Below, piece by piece: positions 49,119 through 57,647 of a stretch of DNA of 64,000 nt. The stretch spans positions 1 to 64,000 of the forward strand of contig JALHRP010000001.1 of the NCBI GenBank assembly GCA_022841365.1. The letters run 5' to 3'. The position numbers and the translations under genes were made by a program. Under the pieces are notes generated by a model. That model saw only the letters and a list, made by a program, of their open reading frames with translations, made no database searches and was not told where the DNA came from. The first letter of the stretch is position 1, and the number at the start of each line of letters is the position of its first letter. This stretch comes from Chitinophagaceae bacterium (GTDB lineage: Bacteria; Bacteroidota; Bacteroidia; Chitinophagales; Chitinophagaceae).

Positions 49119-51191
49119 ATGCAGTTTGATCGCAAAAATCTCACGAACCAGGAGCTGATCAACATCTACAGGTCCTTGCTGTATCCCAGATTAATCGAAG
49201 AAAAGATGCTTTTATTGCTCAGGCAGGGAAAAATTAGCAAATGGTTTAGTGGAATTGGTCAGGAAGCAATTGCTGTAGGAGCCACACTGGCACTGCAGGA
49301 GGACGAATGGATTATGCCCCTGCATCGTAATCTCGGCGTGTTTACTACACGCAATATGCCGCTGCATAAATTATTTATGCAATGGCAGGGCAATAAAGAA
49401 GGCTATAGTAAAGGAAGGGAACGCAGTTTCCATTTTGGAAGTAAAGAACATCATGTGTGTGGAATGATTTCTCATCTTGGTCCGCAACTGGCCATTGCAG
49501 ATGGTGTAGCGTTGGCATATAAATTAAAGAACGAGCAAAAAGTTTCCTTGGCATTTACAGGTGAGGGCGGAACAAGTGAAGGTGATTTTCATGAAGCATT
49601 AAATGTAGCTGCAGTCTGGAATCTCCCCGTCATTTTTATTATTGAAAACAACGGTTATGGCTTAAGCACGCCTACTAATGAACAATATAAATGTGAAAGC
49701 CTGGTTGAACGTGCAAGAGGTTACGGCATGGATGGAATAAAGATTGATGGTAACAATATTCTTTCGGTGATTGATACCATTAAAGGTGTAAGAGATTATT
49801 GTATTCAATATCAGAAACCTTATTTAATTGAATGCATGACCTTTCGTATGCGTGGACATGAAGAAGCCAGCGGCACCAAATATGTGCCCAAACATTTGTT
49901 TGAGATATGGGAAGAAAAAGATCCTATCAAAAATTATGAAACCTATCTGTTAAGAGAAGGAGTGTTAACAGAACAGGATGTAACAACCATCCGTACTGAA
50001 TTTAAACTTTTAATTGACAGTGAACTGTTGCTGGCCAATGAAGCGAAGCCAATGGTGATTGATACGGAAGAAGAGTTGGATGATTTGTTTGCCCCCAAGC
50101 CCCCTAAATCCCCCGGAGGGGGACTTACCAAAGCACAGCCCCTGCTTCTTGACAACTCTGCTATTAATAATGACTTTATAAAAAGTGAGGTTGGTGCTGT
50201 GGGCCAATCCCCCCTTCGGGGGGTGGGGGGGCCGCCCCGTTTTGTTGACGCCATCAAAGAAGCCCTTCATCAAAGCATGACGCAACATCCCAATCTTGTT
50301 ATTATGGGACAGGATATTGCGGAGTATGGTGGTGCATTTAAAATTACCGAAGGGTTTGTAGATGCATTTGGAAAAGAACGTGTACGTAATACACCTATTT
50401 GTGAAAGCGCCATTGTTGGTGCAGCATTGGGTTTAAGTTTAGAAGGATACAAAGGCTTAATGGAAATGCAGTTTGCCGATTTTGTTACGGTTGGTTTTAA
50501 TCAGATCGTAAATAATCTGGCGAAGATTCATTACCGCTGGGGACAAAATGCAGATGTAGTGATACGTATGCCCACAGGTGGCGGTGTTGGTGCAGGTCCG
50601 TTTCACAGTCAGAGTAACGAAGCATGGTTTACCAAAACACCGGGATTAAAAATTGTGTATCCATCTACACCCATGGATGCAAAAGGTTTGCTGATTGCTG
50701 CTATCAATGATCCCAATCCTGTTTTATATTTTGAACACAAAGCATTGTATCGTTCAGTAAGTGGTGAAGTGCCGGAGGAATATTATGAAATTGAAATTGG
50801 TAAAGCAAGGCATGTAAGAAGTGGTGATGAAGTTTCCATCATCACATATGGCGCAGGTGTGCATTGGGCCGAAGATTATGCAGCAGAGCATCCGGAAACT
50901 TCGATTGACATTCTTGATCTGCGCTCATTAGCACCGTTAGATTACGATGCCATTCGTTCTGCTGTACAACGCACCGGCCGTGTATTACTTTTGCACGAAG
51001 ACACATTGATTGGCGGTATTGGCGGCGAAATTGCTGCGTGGATTGCGGAGCATTGTTTTTCTTTACTTGATGCACCGGTGATGCGTTGTGCAAGTTTAGA
51101 TACACCCATTCCGTTTAACATTGAACTGGAACAGAATTTTATGGCCAAAGCAAGATTAGATGAAACGGTTCAAAAACTGATGAACTATTAA
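49119..51191 (+). CDS. fused 2-oxoacid dehydrogenase E1 (alpha + beta), branched-chain type
   Basis: A 690-residue thiamine-diphosphate enzyme. The alpha half (residues about 1-320) has GIGQEAIAVGATLAL, GMISHLGPQLAIADG and the ThDP motif GEGGTSEGDFHEALNVAAVW with NNGYGLSTPTNEQ. The beta half (from about 375) has GQDIAEYGGAFKITEGF, VRNTPICESAIVGAALGLS and RMPTGGGVGAGPFHSQS. It most resembles branched-chain 2-oxoacid E1. The linker (about residues 325-375) is built from two palindromic elements (PKPPKSPGGGLTKAQPLL and VGQSPLRGVGGPP). The ATG at 49119 is chosen over a TTG at 49107. E2 and E3 genes are not nearby. Confidence 0.92.
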   Translation: MQFDRKNLTNQELINIYRSLLYPRLIEEKMLLLLRQGKISKWFSGIGQEAIAVGATLALQEDEWIMPLHRNLGVFTTRNMPLHKLFMQWQGNKEGYSKGRERSFHFGSKEHHVCGMISHLGPQLAIADGVALAYKLKNEQKVSLAFTGEGGTSEGDFHEALNVAAVWNLPVIFIIENNGYGLSTPTNEQYKCESLVERARGYGMDGIKIDGNNILSVIDTIKGVRDYCIQYQKPYLIECMTFRMRGHEEASGTKYVPKHLFEIWEEKDPIKNYETYLLREGVLTEQDVTTIRTEFKLLIDSELLLANEAKPMVIDTEEELDDLFAPKPPKSPGGGLTKAQPLLLDNSAINNDFIKSEVGAVGQSPLRGVGGPPRFVDAIKEALHQSMTQHPNLVIMGQDIAEYGGAFKITEGFVDAFGKERVRNTPICESAIVGAALGLSLEGYKGLMEMQFADFVTVGFNQIVNNLAKIHYRWGQNADVVIRMPTGGGVGAGPFHSQSNEAWFTKTPGLKIVYPSTPMDAKGLLIAAINDPNPVLYFEHKALYRSVSGEVPEEYYEIEIGKARHVRSGDEVSIITYGAGVHWAEDYAAEHPETSIDILDLRSLAPLDYDAIRSAVQRTGRVLLLHEDTLIGGIGGEIAAWIAEHCFSLLDAPVMRCASLDTPIPFNIELEQNFMAKARLDETVQKLMNY
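50091..50152. repeat. GC-rich palindromic element in the E1 alpha-beta linker (copy 1)
   Basis: GCCCCCTAAATCCCCC-GGA-GGGGGACTTACCAAAG then CACAGCCCCTGCTT. It matches the element at 16304 almost base for base, but is read in another frame (PPKSPGGGLTKAQPLL), so its TAA is not a stop here. Confidence 0.9.
50180..50238. repeat. GC-rich palindromic element in the E1 alpha-beta linker (copy 2)
   Basis: AAAGTGAGGTTGGTGCTGTG, then GGCCAATCCCCCCTTCGGGG and GGGTGGGGGGGCCGCCCCG. CCCCCC TTC GGGGGG is the hairpin. Read as SEVGAVGQSPLRGVGGPPR. The AGTGAGGTTGGTGC start recurs at the argC N-terminus. Confidence 0.9.
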
Positions 51192-51286
51192 GACTTCTTC
51201 TGTTGTTTATCCTGCAGTAAAATGCACATATAAAAAATCAACTGAATATAAAAAAGACTTATTTTTCCTTTTTAATCAGTTGCTGC

Positions 51287-53371
51287 ATGATCATACGCCT
51301 TTTCTTTTTTGTTGCTGTATGCAGTTGTGTAAAGAGTATTGCACAGGATTTTTCTAAACCCATGCAGCATGCTTATTTGCTTACACGAATGGCGGAGAAA
51401 TTTCACATTCAGCCAAAACCTCTCAACGATGAACTCAGTAACCTGCTGTTTGAGCAGGTATTAAAAACGACAGACAAAGACCATGTTATTTTTTTGCAGG
51501 AAGATATCAATGCTCTTTCTGTTTTCCGTTACAGGCTCGATGAAGAAATAACCGAACGTAAAACAAATTTTCTGCAGCAACTTAACAGCATCTGGCAAAA
51601 GCGTGTAAAACAAAATGATTCACTCGCTCTGGTAATTTGTAAAACTGCATTTAATTTTTCTCTTACTGAAACATACAGGGAGGCCGACGATAGTTTGTAT
51701 GCAATTAATGTGGAGCAGAAAAAACAAAAGCTGAGCCGCATGTTAAAATGGCGCATACTCGATCGCATTACAGATCATTTACTCGAAACAGCTGAAACAA
51801 ACAAAGAGATCAATAAAAAACGGGCAGACAGTATGGAGCTTGTTTTACGCAAATCATTAGCCACTTCTTATTCCAAAGAAACAGTTGCGGTGAAACGTGC
51901 ACAACAATACGAACAGCGGCTGGGAAATTTGTTCTGTAATGTTCTTGCACTTTGTTACGATCCGCACAGCAGCTATATGCCAGCTGAAGAGAAAGAAGCA
52001 TTTGATGAAGGCATGGGACAAAAACCAATGCGTTTCGGTCTTGGGCTCAATGAAAATGAAAGCGGCGAAGTAACCATTGATCATCTGCAACCGGGCAGCT
52101 CTGCATATAAAAGCGGTGTAATGAATACAGGTGATAAAATAATCACCATGCAGGAGCCGGGAAAACAACCGGTGAATGTTTCCGGTTTTAATTTATTTCA
52201 AACAGACAGTCTCATCAATGAATCCACTGCCGATAAACTGATTGTTACAATAAAAAAACCGGATGGCACAACCAAACAGGTAACCTTGTACAAAGAACGT
52301 TTTGCAACAGAAGAAGATGAAGAAGATCTGGTGCTGAGTTATATCCTTAAAGGAGAAAAAAATATCGGATATATTTCAATCCCTGATTTTTATGTTGACT
52401 GGGAAAATACCGAAACAGGCATCAACGGCTGTGCAAATGATGTGGCAAAGGAAATTCTAAAGCTGAAGAAAGAACAAATAGATGGATTAATTATTGACAT
52501 CCGCTACAATGGCGGTGGATCCGTGCAGGAAGCTATTGAGCTGTCGGGTATTTTTATTGATGGCGGACCCGTTGCACAACTGAAAGCAAAAGAACCCAAA
52601 CCTTATACTTTAAAAGATGTAAACAGCGGAAGTATTTTTGATGGCCCGTTACTGATTATGGTCAATGGTTACAGCGCTTCAGCATCAGAATTGTTTTCGG
52701 GTGCTTTGCAGGATTACAACAGAGCGGTTGTTGCAGGCACACCAACTTATGGTAAAGCAACCGGGCAAATTATTTTTCCGCTTGATACAACTGTTACACT
52801 CGAAACGTTAGAACAAAAAAAAGCCGATGTGTATGTGAAACTAACCACATCTGTCTTGTATCGTCTTACCGGCCAAACTGCCCAGCAGCATGGTGTTGTG
52901 CCCGATGTACTTTTACCCGATCTGTTACAAACCGTTGGTGAAAAAGAAAAAGACGAACAGTTTTCATTTACACTTTCGCCCATCGAAAAAAATAAATACT
53001 ATAAACCCGCCGCACCCATTGCAAATGAAGTATTGCGAAGAATGGCAGGTAATGTAACAGATACAGCTGTTTATTTTAAAAAACTGAAGGAATACAATCA
53101 GTGGATTAAAACTGTTCTGGAACAAAAAGAGTTTTCGTTAAAGCTGGATGATGTACTGAAGGTGAAAAAAGAACAACAGGCCTATCTTGATTTTTTTGAA
53201 AACTGGCAACAGACAAACCCATTTACAGTTACAAATCATTCGCTGCAGAAAGAACGGCTTCGTGCAAGTGAATGGCTGGCAGAAATGGATAATGAAACAA
53301 AAGAAGCAGTGGCACAGGACCCTTACATCCATCTCTGTTACCTGCTATTACTTAAAATGATTAAACCCTGA
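51287..53371 (+). CDS. carboxy-terminal processing (tail-specific, Prc-type) S41 protease
   Basis: A 694-residue protein with a signal peptide (FFFVAVCSCVKSIAQ). The N-terminal TSP helical domain (KPLNDELSNLLFEQVLKTTD) is followed by a PDZ domain (FGLGLNENESGEVTIDHLQP, about 245-330), the S41 core (IDGLIIDIRYNGGGSVQEA) and the active site VNGYSASASELFSGALQDY (Ser near 463) with Lys in TPTYGKATGQ. A long C-terminal DUF3340-like part ends it. It degrades or trims proteins in the periplasm from the C-terminus. Probably monocistronic. Confidence 0.93.
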   Translation: MIIRLFFFVAVCSCVKSIAQDFSKPMQHAYLLTRMAEKFHIQPKPLNDELSNLLFEQVLKTTDKDHVIFLQEDINALSVFRYRLDEEITERKTNFLQQLNSIWQKRVKQNDSLALVICKTAFNFSLTETYREADDSLYAINVEQKKQKLSRMLKWRILDRITDHLLETAETNKEINKKRADSMELVLRKSLATSYSKETVAVKRAQQYEQRLGNLFCNVLALCYDPHSSYMPAEEKEAFDEGMGQKPMRFGLGLNENESGEVTIDHLQPGSSAYKSGVMNTGDKIITMQEPGKQPVNVSGFNLFQTDSLINESTADKLIVTIKKPDGTTKQVTLYKERFATEEDEEDLVLSYILKGEKNIGYISIPDFYVDWENTETGINGCANDVAKEILKLKKEQIDGLIIDIRYNGGGSVQEAIELSGIFIDGGPVAQLKAKEPKPYTLKDVNSGSIFDGPLLIMVNGYSASASELFSGALQDYNRAVVAGTPTYGKATGQIIFPLDTTVTLETLEQKKADVYVKLTTSVLYRLTGQTAQQHGVVPDVLLPDLLQTVGEKEKDEQFSFTLSPIEKNKYYKPAAPIANEVLRRMAGNVTDTAVYFKKLKEYNQWIKTVLEQKEFSLKLDDVLKVKKEQQAYLDFFENWQQTNPFTVTNHSLQKERLRASEWLAEMDNETKEAVAQDPYIHLCYLLLLKMIKP

Positions 53372-53439
53372 CACAGCATTCATCAACATCTCAATTTTAT
53401 ACTTAATTTTCAAAACTGAAAAAACACATCGTAACTGTT

Positions 53440-54480
53440 ATGAAAAAAATATTCTGCACATACCTGTTTCTGTTTTTGTGTATACCTGCTTTACTTGTTG
53501 CACAGGATGACAGCCCGGTTACTTATATGAACCAGATTGAAAAAGCAGAGCAGGAAGCTACACAGAAATATCTTGTTTATGTAAGTACTGCAGCACACAG
53601 CGGCCGAGTGCGGAAAATTGAAAAACTGAGGCAACAGTTGATTGATGGTATTTTGAAGAGCCGTAACAATGTAATTGGTATACCTTTTTATAAAGGTGAT
53701 AAAGTGTTGCGTCAAAGCAGTATTGATTACCTCAACCTGTTGTATCTGGTGTTTACAGAAGATTATGCTAAGATTGTGAATACAGAAGAAATTGCCGAGC
53801 AGTCGTTTAATGAAATGCAGGCCTATCTGCTGCTGCAGGAAAAAACAGCAGAGAAGCTGAAAGAAGCACAGATCAAACGCCAGCTTGCAACAAAGGAATT
53901 TGCGTTGAAGTTTAATATCAATCTCATTGAAGGTAATTCCGACATGGGAGTAAAAATGCAAAAGGCTTCGGATGTAATTAAATACCGCAATCAGGTGTAC
54001 CTGATCTTTTTTAAATGCAACTGGCAATGGGGTGAACTGAATAAAGCCATTGATAATAAAAAAATAAACGACATCGAACAGGCACGCAATGCACTGATCA
54101 CTTATGCAAAAGAAGGTATGGCAGGATTGGATACGCTCAAAAATTTTGAAGGCGATCCTTCACTTGCCAATGTGTGTAAACATGCATTGAACCAGTACAA
54201 ACGCATGGCCGAAACGGACGTACCAAAGCTCACCGATTTTATTTTAAAGAGTGAAAACTTTGAGAAAGTAAAAAAATCATACGATGCCAAATCGCAGCGG
54301 GACCGCACCCAACAGGATGTAGATCTGTATAACAAGGCGGTGAATGAAATGAATGCAGCTGTAAACAGTTTTAATGCTACGGGAGAGTCAGTTAATAAAA
54401 CGAGTAATGAACTAGTAAACAGCTGGCAAAAAACCGACAAAACATTTGCAGATGAACATACGCCTTATTTTAAAAAGTAA
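53440..54480 (+). CDS. secreted helical protein, possibly LIC11966-like
   Basis: A 346-residue protein: signal peptide (CTYLFLFLCIPALLVAQ), then long helices with heptad character (EKAEQEATQKYLVYVS, YLLLQEKTAEKLKEAQIKRQL, AVNEMNAAVNSFNATGESVNK). The start 'YMNQIEKAEQEATQKYL...' recalls the LIC11966 surface protein family, but I hold this at low confidence. It follows the tail-specific protease by 68 bases in the same direction and may be co-transcribed with it. Confidence 0.65.
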   Translation: MKKIFCTYLFLFLCIPALLVAQDDSPVTYMNQIEKAEQEATQKYLVYVSTAAHSGRVRKIEKLRQQLIDGILKSRNNVIGIPFYKGDKVLRQSSIDYLNLLYLVFTEDYAKIVNTEEIAEQSFNEMQAYLLLQEKTAEKLKEAQIKRQLATKEFALKFNINLIEGNSDMGVKMQKASDVIKYRNQVYLIFFKCNWQWGELNKAIDNKKINDIEQARNALITYAKEGMAGLDTLKNFEGDPSLANVCKHALNQYKRMAETDVPKLTDFILKSENFEKVKKSYDAKSQRDRTQQDVDLYNKAVNEMNAAVNSFNATGESVNKTSNELVNSWQKTDKTFADEHTPYFKK

Positions 54481-54535
54481 CGCACCATACTTAAACTACT
54501 TATAAAACTGATTGTAAAAAACTAACAGGAAAAAA

Positions 54536-55150
54536 TCAATTTCCCTTTCTCAATAAATCTGCTATATTCTTTGCATCCATTTTTGCCATAATGTTTTTGC
54601 GGTGAGTCTTTACAGTCAGCTCACTTAAAAAAAGTTTTTGTGAAATCTCTTTGTTGGAGTAACCCTCTTTCAGCAATTGCAGAATTTCTGTTTCACGGGA
54701 GCTGAGTTTCAGTTTACGGCTGAAATCATCGCCGCTGTGATGGTTGCTGGTTTTAATAATGGGATCAAAATAACGGTTACCGGATGCAAGTTCATGCAAC
54801 GCAGTAATCAACACATCTGTTCCGGAATTTTTCACTACATATCCGTCAATCAATTCTTTCTCCGGTTGCATACGGATATCAGCAGGCATATACATACTCA
54901 GGATCATGATCTTGAGCGCAGGAAACTCTTTTTTCAACCGGGGGAATAAGGCAACTCCATTGGTGCCTGGCAAATTCAGATCAAGAATCAGAATATCGGG
55001 CCCGTGTTGTTTAATGGCTGTGGAAACATCATTCCCGTTTTGTATAGCTGCAACAACAATGTACTCGGGGTAACTCCGAAGTGCATTGATAAGCCCTTCG
55101 GAAAAAAAAGGGTGATCGTCAACTATAAGAATGCGGATGGTTTGCTTCAT
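54536..55150 (-). CDS. NarL/FixJ-type response regulator
   Basis: A 204-residue protein started at ATG 55150-55148. Receiver domain: ILIVDDHPFFSEGL (acidic pocket), DILILDLNLPGTNG (phospho-Asp), VVKNSG (Lys). LuxR-type helix-turn-helix: LSSRETEILQLLKEGYSNKEISQ then KLFLSELTVKTHRKNIMAKM. It is a DNA-binding transcription regulator, phosphorylated by the histidine kinase encoded just upstream, with which its start overlaps by 32 bases. Target genes are unknown. Confidence 0.93.
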   Translation of the reverse strand: MKQTIRILIVDDHPFFSEGLINALRSYPEYIVVAAIQNGNDVSTAIKQHGPDILILDLNLPGTNGVALFPRLKKEFPALKIMILSMYMPADIRMQPEKELIDGYVVKNSGTDVLITALHELASGNRYFDPIIKTSNHHSGDDFSRKLKLSSRETEILQLLKEGYSNKEISQKLFLSELTVKTHRKNIMAKMDAKNIADLLRKGN

Positions 55151-56978
55151 CTGGTAGAACAGGAAATTCAATAGATACTTTACAACCTTTATTTACTTCA
55201 GCATCAATTTGTAAATTTCCTTTCACGAAAGTAACCAATTGTTTGATCTGAGAAAAACCCAAACCCTCTTTCATAAAAATCGGGTTAAAACCCCTGCCGT
55301 TATCTTCAACAAAAAGGTAAATCAACTCTTTTTCAATAATCAATTGAAGAATTGCTTCACTGGCTTCTGCATGTTTAATAATATTCTGCAGCAGTTCCTG
55401 AAAAATATTATACATCAGCAATTCATAACGGAAAGAAGTAGACTGTAAGGTGCCGATTGATTCAAACTGCACATACAAACGGCCACTCCTGTTCACTTTC
55501 TCAATGGTTTCGGTTATAGCTTCAACCAAACCTTTCTTTTGTAACAGCACCGGCGAAATGCTGTGCGAAAATTCACGTACTTCATCTGCAAGGCTGCTGA
55601 TGTCTTTAATGGATTGTTCCATTTGCTGCTGAAAATGTTCAGGTGATGCGTTTGTTTGTATTGATTCCAGATTAAAACGAATGGCAGAAAGCTGAGCCCC
55701 TACAGAATCGTGCAGCAAACTGCTGTATCGCTGCATTTCTATCTGCTGGTAATCACTGATGTTTTTAAAAATCTGTTCCTGCTGTACATTGGTAGAACGC
55801 AGCAGCTGCTCAGACTGTTCTTTGTATTGTTTAAAACGCAGCGTTAACACAAAAGCCAGAATGCTGATTTCAGTGGTAAAGCCAATGTTCATCATGTTAC
55901 GGGTAATAAACGTATCAGTAATAAACCCCGATACAAACTGCATAAAAAGAAAAAACGAAATCAGCAATACCAGACTGGTGGCAACTATATAACCGGCATA
56001 CGGTACTTTTTTTCTCACTGCAGTAATGGCAATAATGAGCATGAACACAGCAGTAATGTTTTGATAAATCTGCATCATCCAAACCAGTACAATACGCACA
56101 ATGCCCGTCTCCGGCATTAAAAATAAACTTGCAACCAATGTGGCCATATACAACAATAAAAAACGAATGGCCCATTTATAATGTACCGGAAGGTTTCGTT
56201 TTATACCCAGCAAGTTCAATGCAAACAGCATATATAAAGGCGATGCAAAGCTGATGGCAAGCGGTCTGGTAAAATCTGCAGGAAAGGGATGATTGGGAAA
56301 CAGGTACATGAACGAGTAACCATAATCACTGAAAATATAAAAGAATACCATGAGAATGTACAGGCTGTAATACACGTACAGTTTTTCACGCATGGTATAA
56401 AATAAAAAAAAGCTGAACAGAAACAGAAACAAACCCATACCTGTCATTAAACCTGCTAATAAGTTTTTTCGCCGGTTGTAGGAGGAGAATCCTTTTTCAG
56501 TTAAAAAATGTACAGGAATATTTAACTGTTCATTTCGTTTATCAATCAGAAATAAAACCGACACATCTGTTCTGTTAAACAACGGAACAGGAAACACAAA
56601 ATCGGCATAGTTTAAAGTGCGGCTGCCAAAGGGGTAATGATCTCCTGTTGCTGCAAATGCACGGAGTACACTGTCGCCCGATAAGAACCATGCCTGCAGA
56701 TAATTGATATGCGGATTGCGGATCATGATGTGTTTCATCCCTTCAACACCTGTAATTGCATTCAACGGAATTTTTAACCAAAGCATTTGGTTTTGATAAC
56801 TGAGGCCGGGATAACCTCCGCTCATCGGTTGCAGCTTTGCTTTAATTTCTTCAAACCGTGAAAAGTTTCGGTTCACAGAGCTGTCTATATAAAAACTCAC
56901 CAACGCTTCATTGACAGTGATTTTTTTTTCATTCTCAAAAAAATAAAGCTGCGCTTTGCAGTGCGTGCCTGTTAACAT
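55119..56978 (-). CDS. 7TM-DISM sensor histidine kinase (HisKA_3)
   Basis: A 619-residue kinase with an extracytoplasmic 7TMR-DISMED2-type sensor (residues about 15-165, with LWLKIPLNAITGVEGMKH), a 7-TM DISM block (about 180-390), then LHDSVGAQLSAIRFNL (phospho-His in a HisKA_3 dimerisation domain) and HATPase motifs FQELLQNIIKHAEA (N box) and VEDNGRGFNP (G1). The first ATG (56978) cuts a likely signal peptide: the open frame continues upstream to 57032 and encodes PYILLCLLMLTGTHCKAQ with no ATG, GTG or TTG start. Either a rare start codon (ATA or ATC near 57024-57015) is used, or an error has removed the start. Confidence 0.92.
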   Translation of the reverse strand: MLTGTHCKAQLYFFENEKKITVNEALVSFYIDSSVNRNFSRFEEIKAKLQPMSGGYPGLSYQNQMLWLKIPLNAITGVEGMKHIMIRNPHINYLQAWFLSGDSVLRAFAATGDHYPFGSRTLNYADFVFPVPLFNRTDVSVLFLIDKRNEQLNIPVHFLTEKGFSSYNRRKNLLAGLMTGMGLFLFLFSFFLFYTMREKLYVYYSLYILMVFFYIFSDYGYSFMYLFPNHPFPADFTRPLAISFASPLYMLFALNLLGIKRNLPVHYKWAIRFLLLYMATLVASLFLMPETGIVRIVLVWMMQIYQNITAVFMLIIAITAVRKKVPYAGYIVATSLVLLISFFLFMQFVSGFITDTFITRNMMNIGFTTEISILAFVLTLRFKQYKEQSEQLLRSTNVQQEQIFKNISDYQQIEMQRYSSLLHDSVGAQLSAIRFNLESIQTNASPEHFQQQMEQSIKDISSLADEVREFSHSISPVLLQKKGLVEAITETIEKVNRSGRLYVQFESIGTLQSTSFRYELLMYNIFQELLQNIIKHAEASEAILQLIIEKELIYLFVEDNGRGFNPIFMKEGLGFSQIKQLVTFVKGNLQIDAEVNKGCKVSIEFPVLPDEANHPHSYS

Positions 56979-57158
56979 GAGCAGGCATAATAAAATATAT
57001 GGTAAGGTTTGTTTGATGGTTTTTATAGCCGGTTAATGGTACGCACAATATAGAGATCAATTAAAAGAATGAAAATACTCCTTTGTTGGTATTGTGCAGC
57101 AACAGGCTTTCAAATAGTTTTATTTTTTATTTTAAGTATCAATATTTAATAACGAAGT

Positions 57159-57611
57159 ATGAAGCAAGGTTTCCTTTTCAGCTGTCTCTTTTGTTTATGT
57201 GTTTCTTTTTTTTCCTGTATTAAACCAGGAGCAAATAACGAACCTGAAGAAGGGCTGATCTATTTCAGATGGATACAAAACCTGAGCCACCCAACCTGTG
57301 CAGGATGTGATTACTGGTGTAATCTGCGTTCAGGAAACTTTAATGACAGTAATGATGCTGTTCCCGATTATGCATCAGAAGATACATATTATGGTCCCTG
57401 CCAACCTGCTACCTACACAGCACAATTTAATTTTGATCAGAACAACAGCGGCACAGGACTCATCAGTTTTACATATAAACTTGAACGGCCTGAGCCAGGC
57501 TACATCAGGTATTATACAAAGAACCTGCGGGAATACCGATCCAACTTAAACCGTTGCATCAGCGTGGCAACAGAGCCGGGCAGTTTAACCTATACCGATG
57601 TAAAACAATAA
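57159..57611 (+). CDS. hypothetical lipoprotein
   Basis: A 150-residue protein with a lipoprotein signal (FLFSCLFCLCVSFFSC; lipobox Cys near 20). The mature part contains five further Cys (for example HPTCAGCDYWCNLRSGNF), suggesting disulfides or metal binding, and an aromatic-rich middle. Function unrecognised. It lies between the sensor kinase (divergent) and the acylase gene (convergent). Confidence 0.65.
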   Translation: MKQGFLFSCLFCLCVSFFSCIKPGANNEPEEGLIYFRWIQNLSHPTCAGCDYWCNLRSGNFNDSNDAVPDYASEDTYYGPCQPATYTAQFNFDQNNSGTGLISFTYKLERPEPGYIRYYTKNLREYRSNLNRCISVATEPGSLTYTDVKQ

Positions 57612-57647
57612 GCAGGGCCAATCAACTGTTTTATCAGCAACACATTT

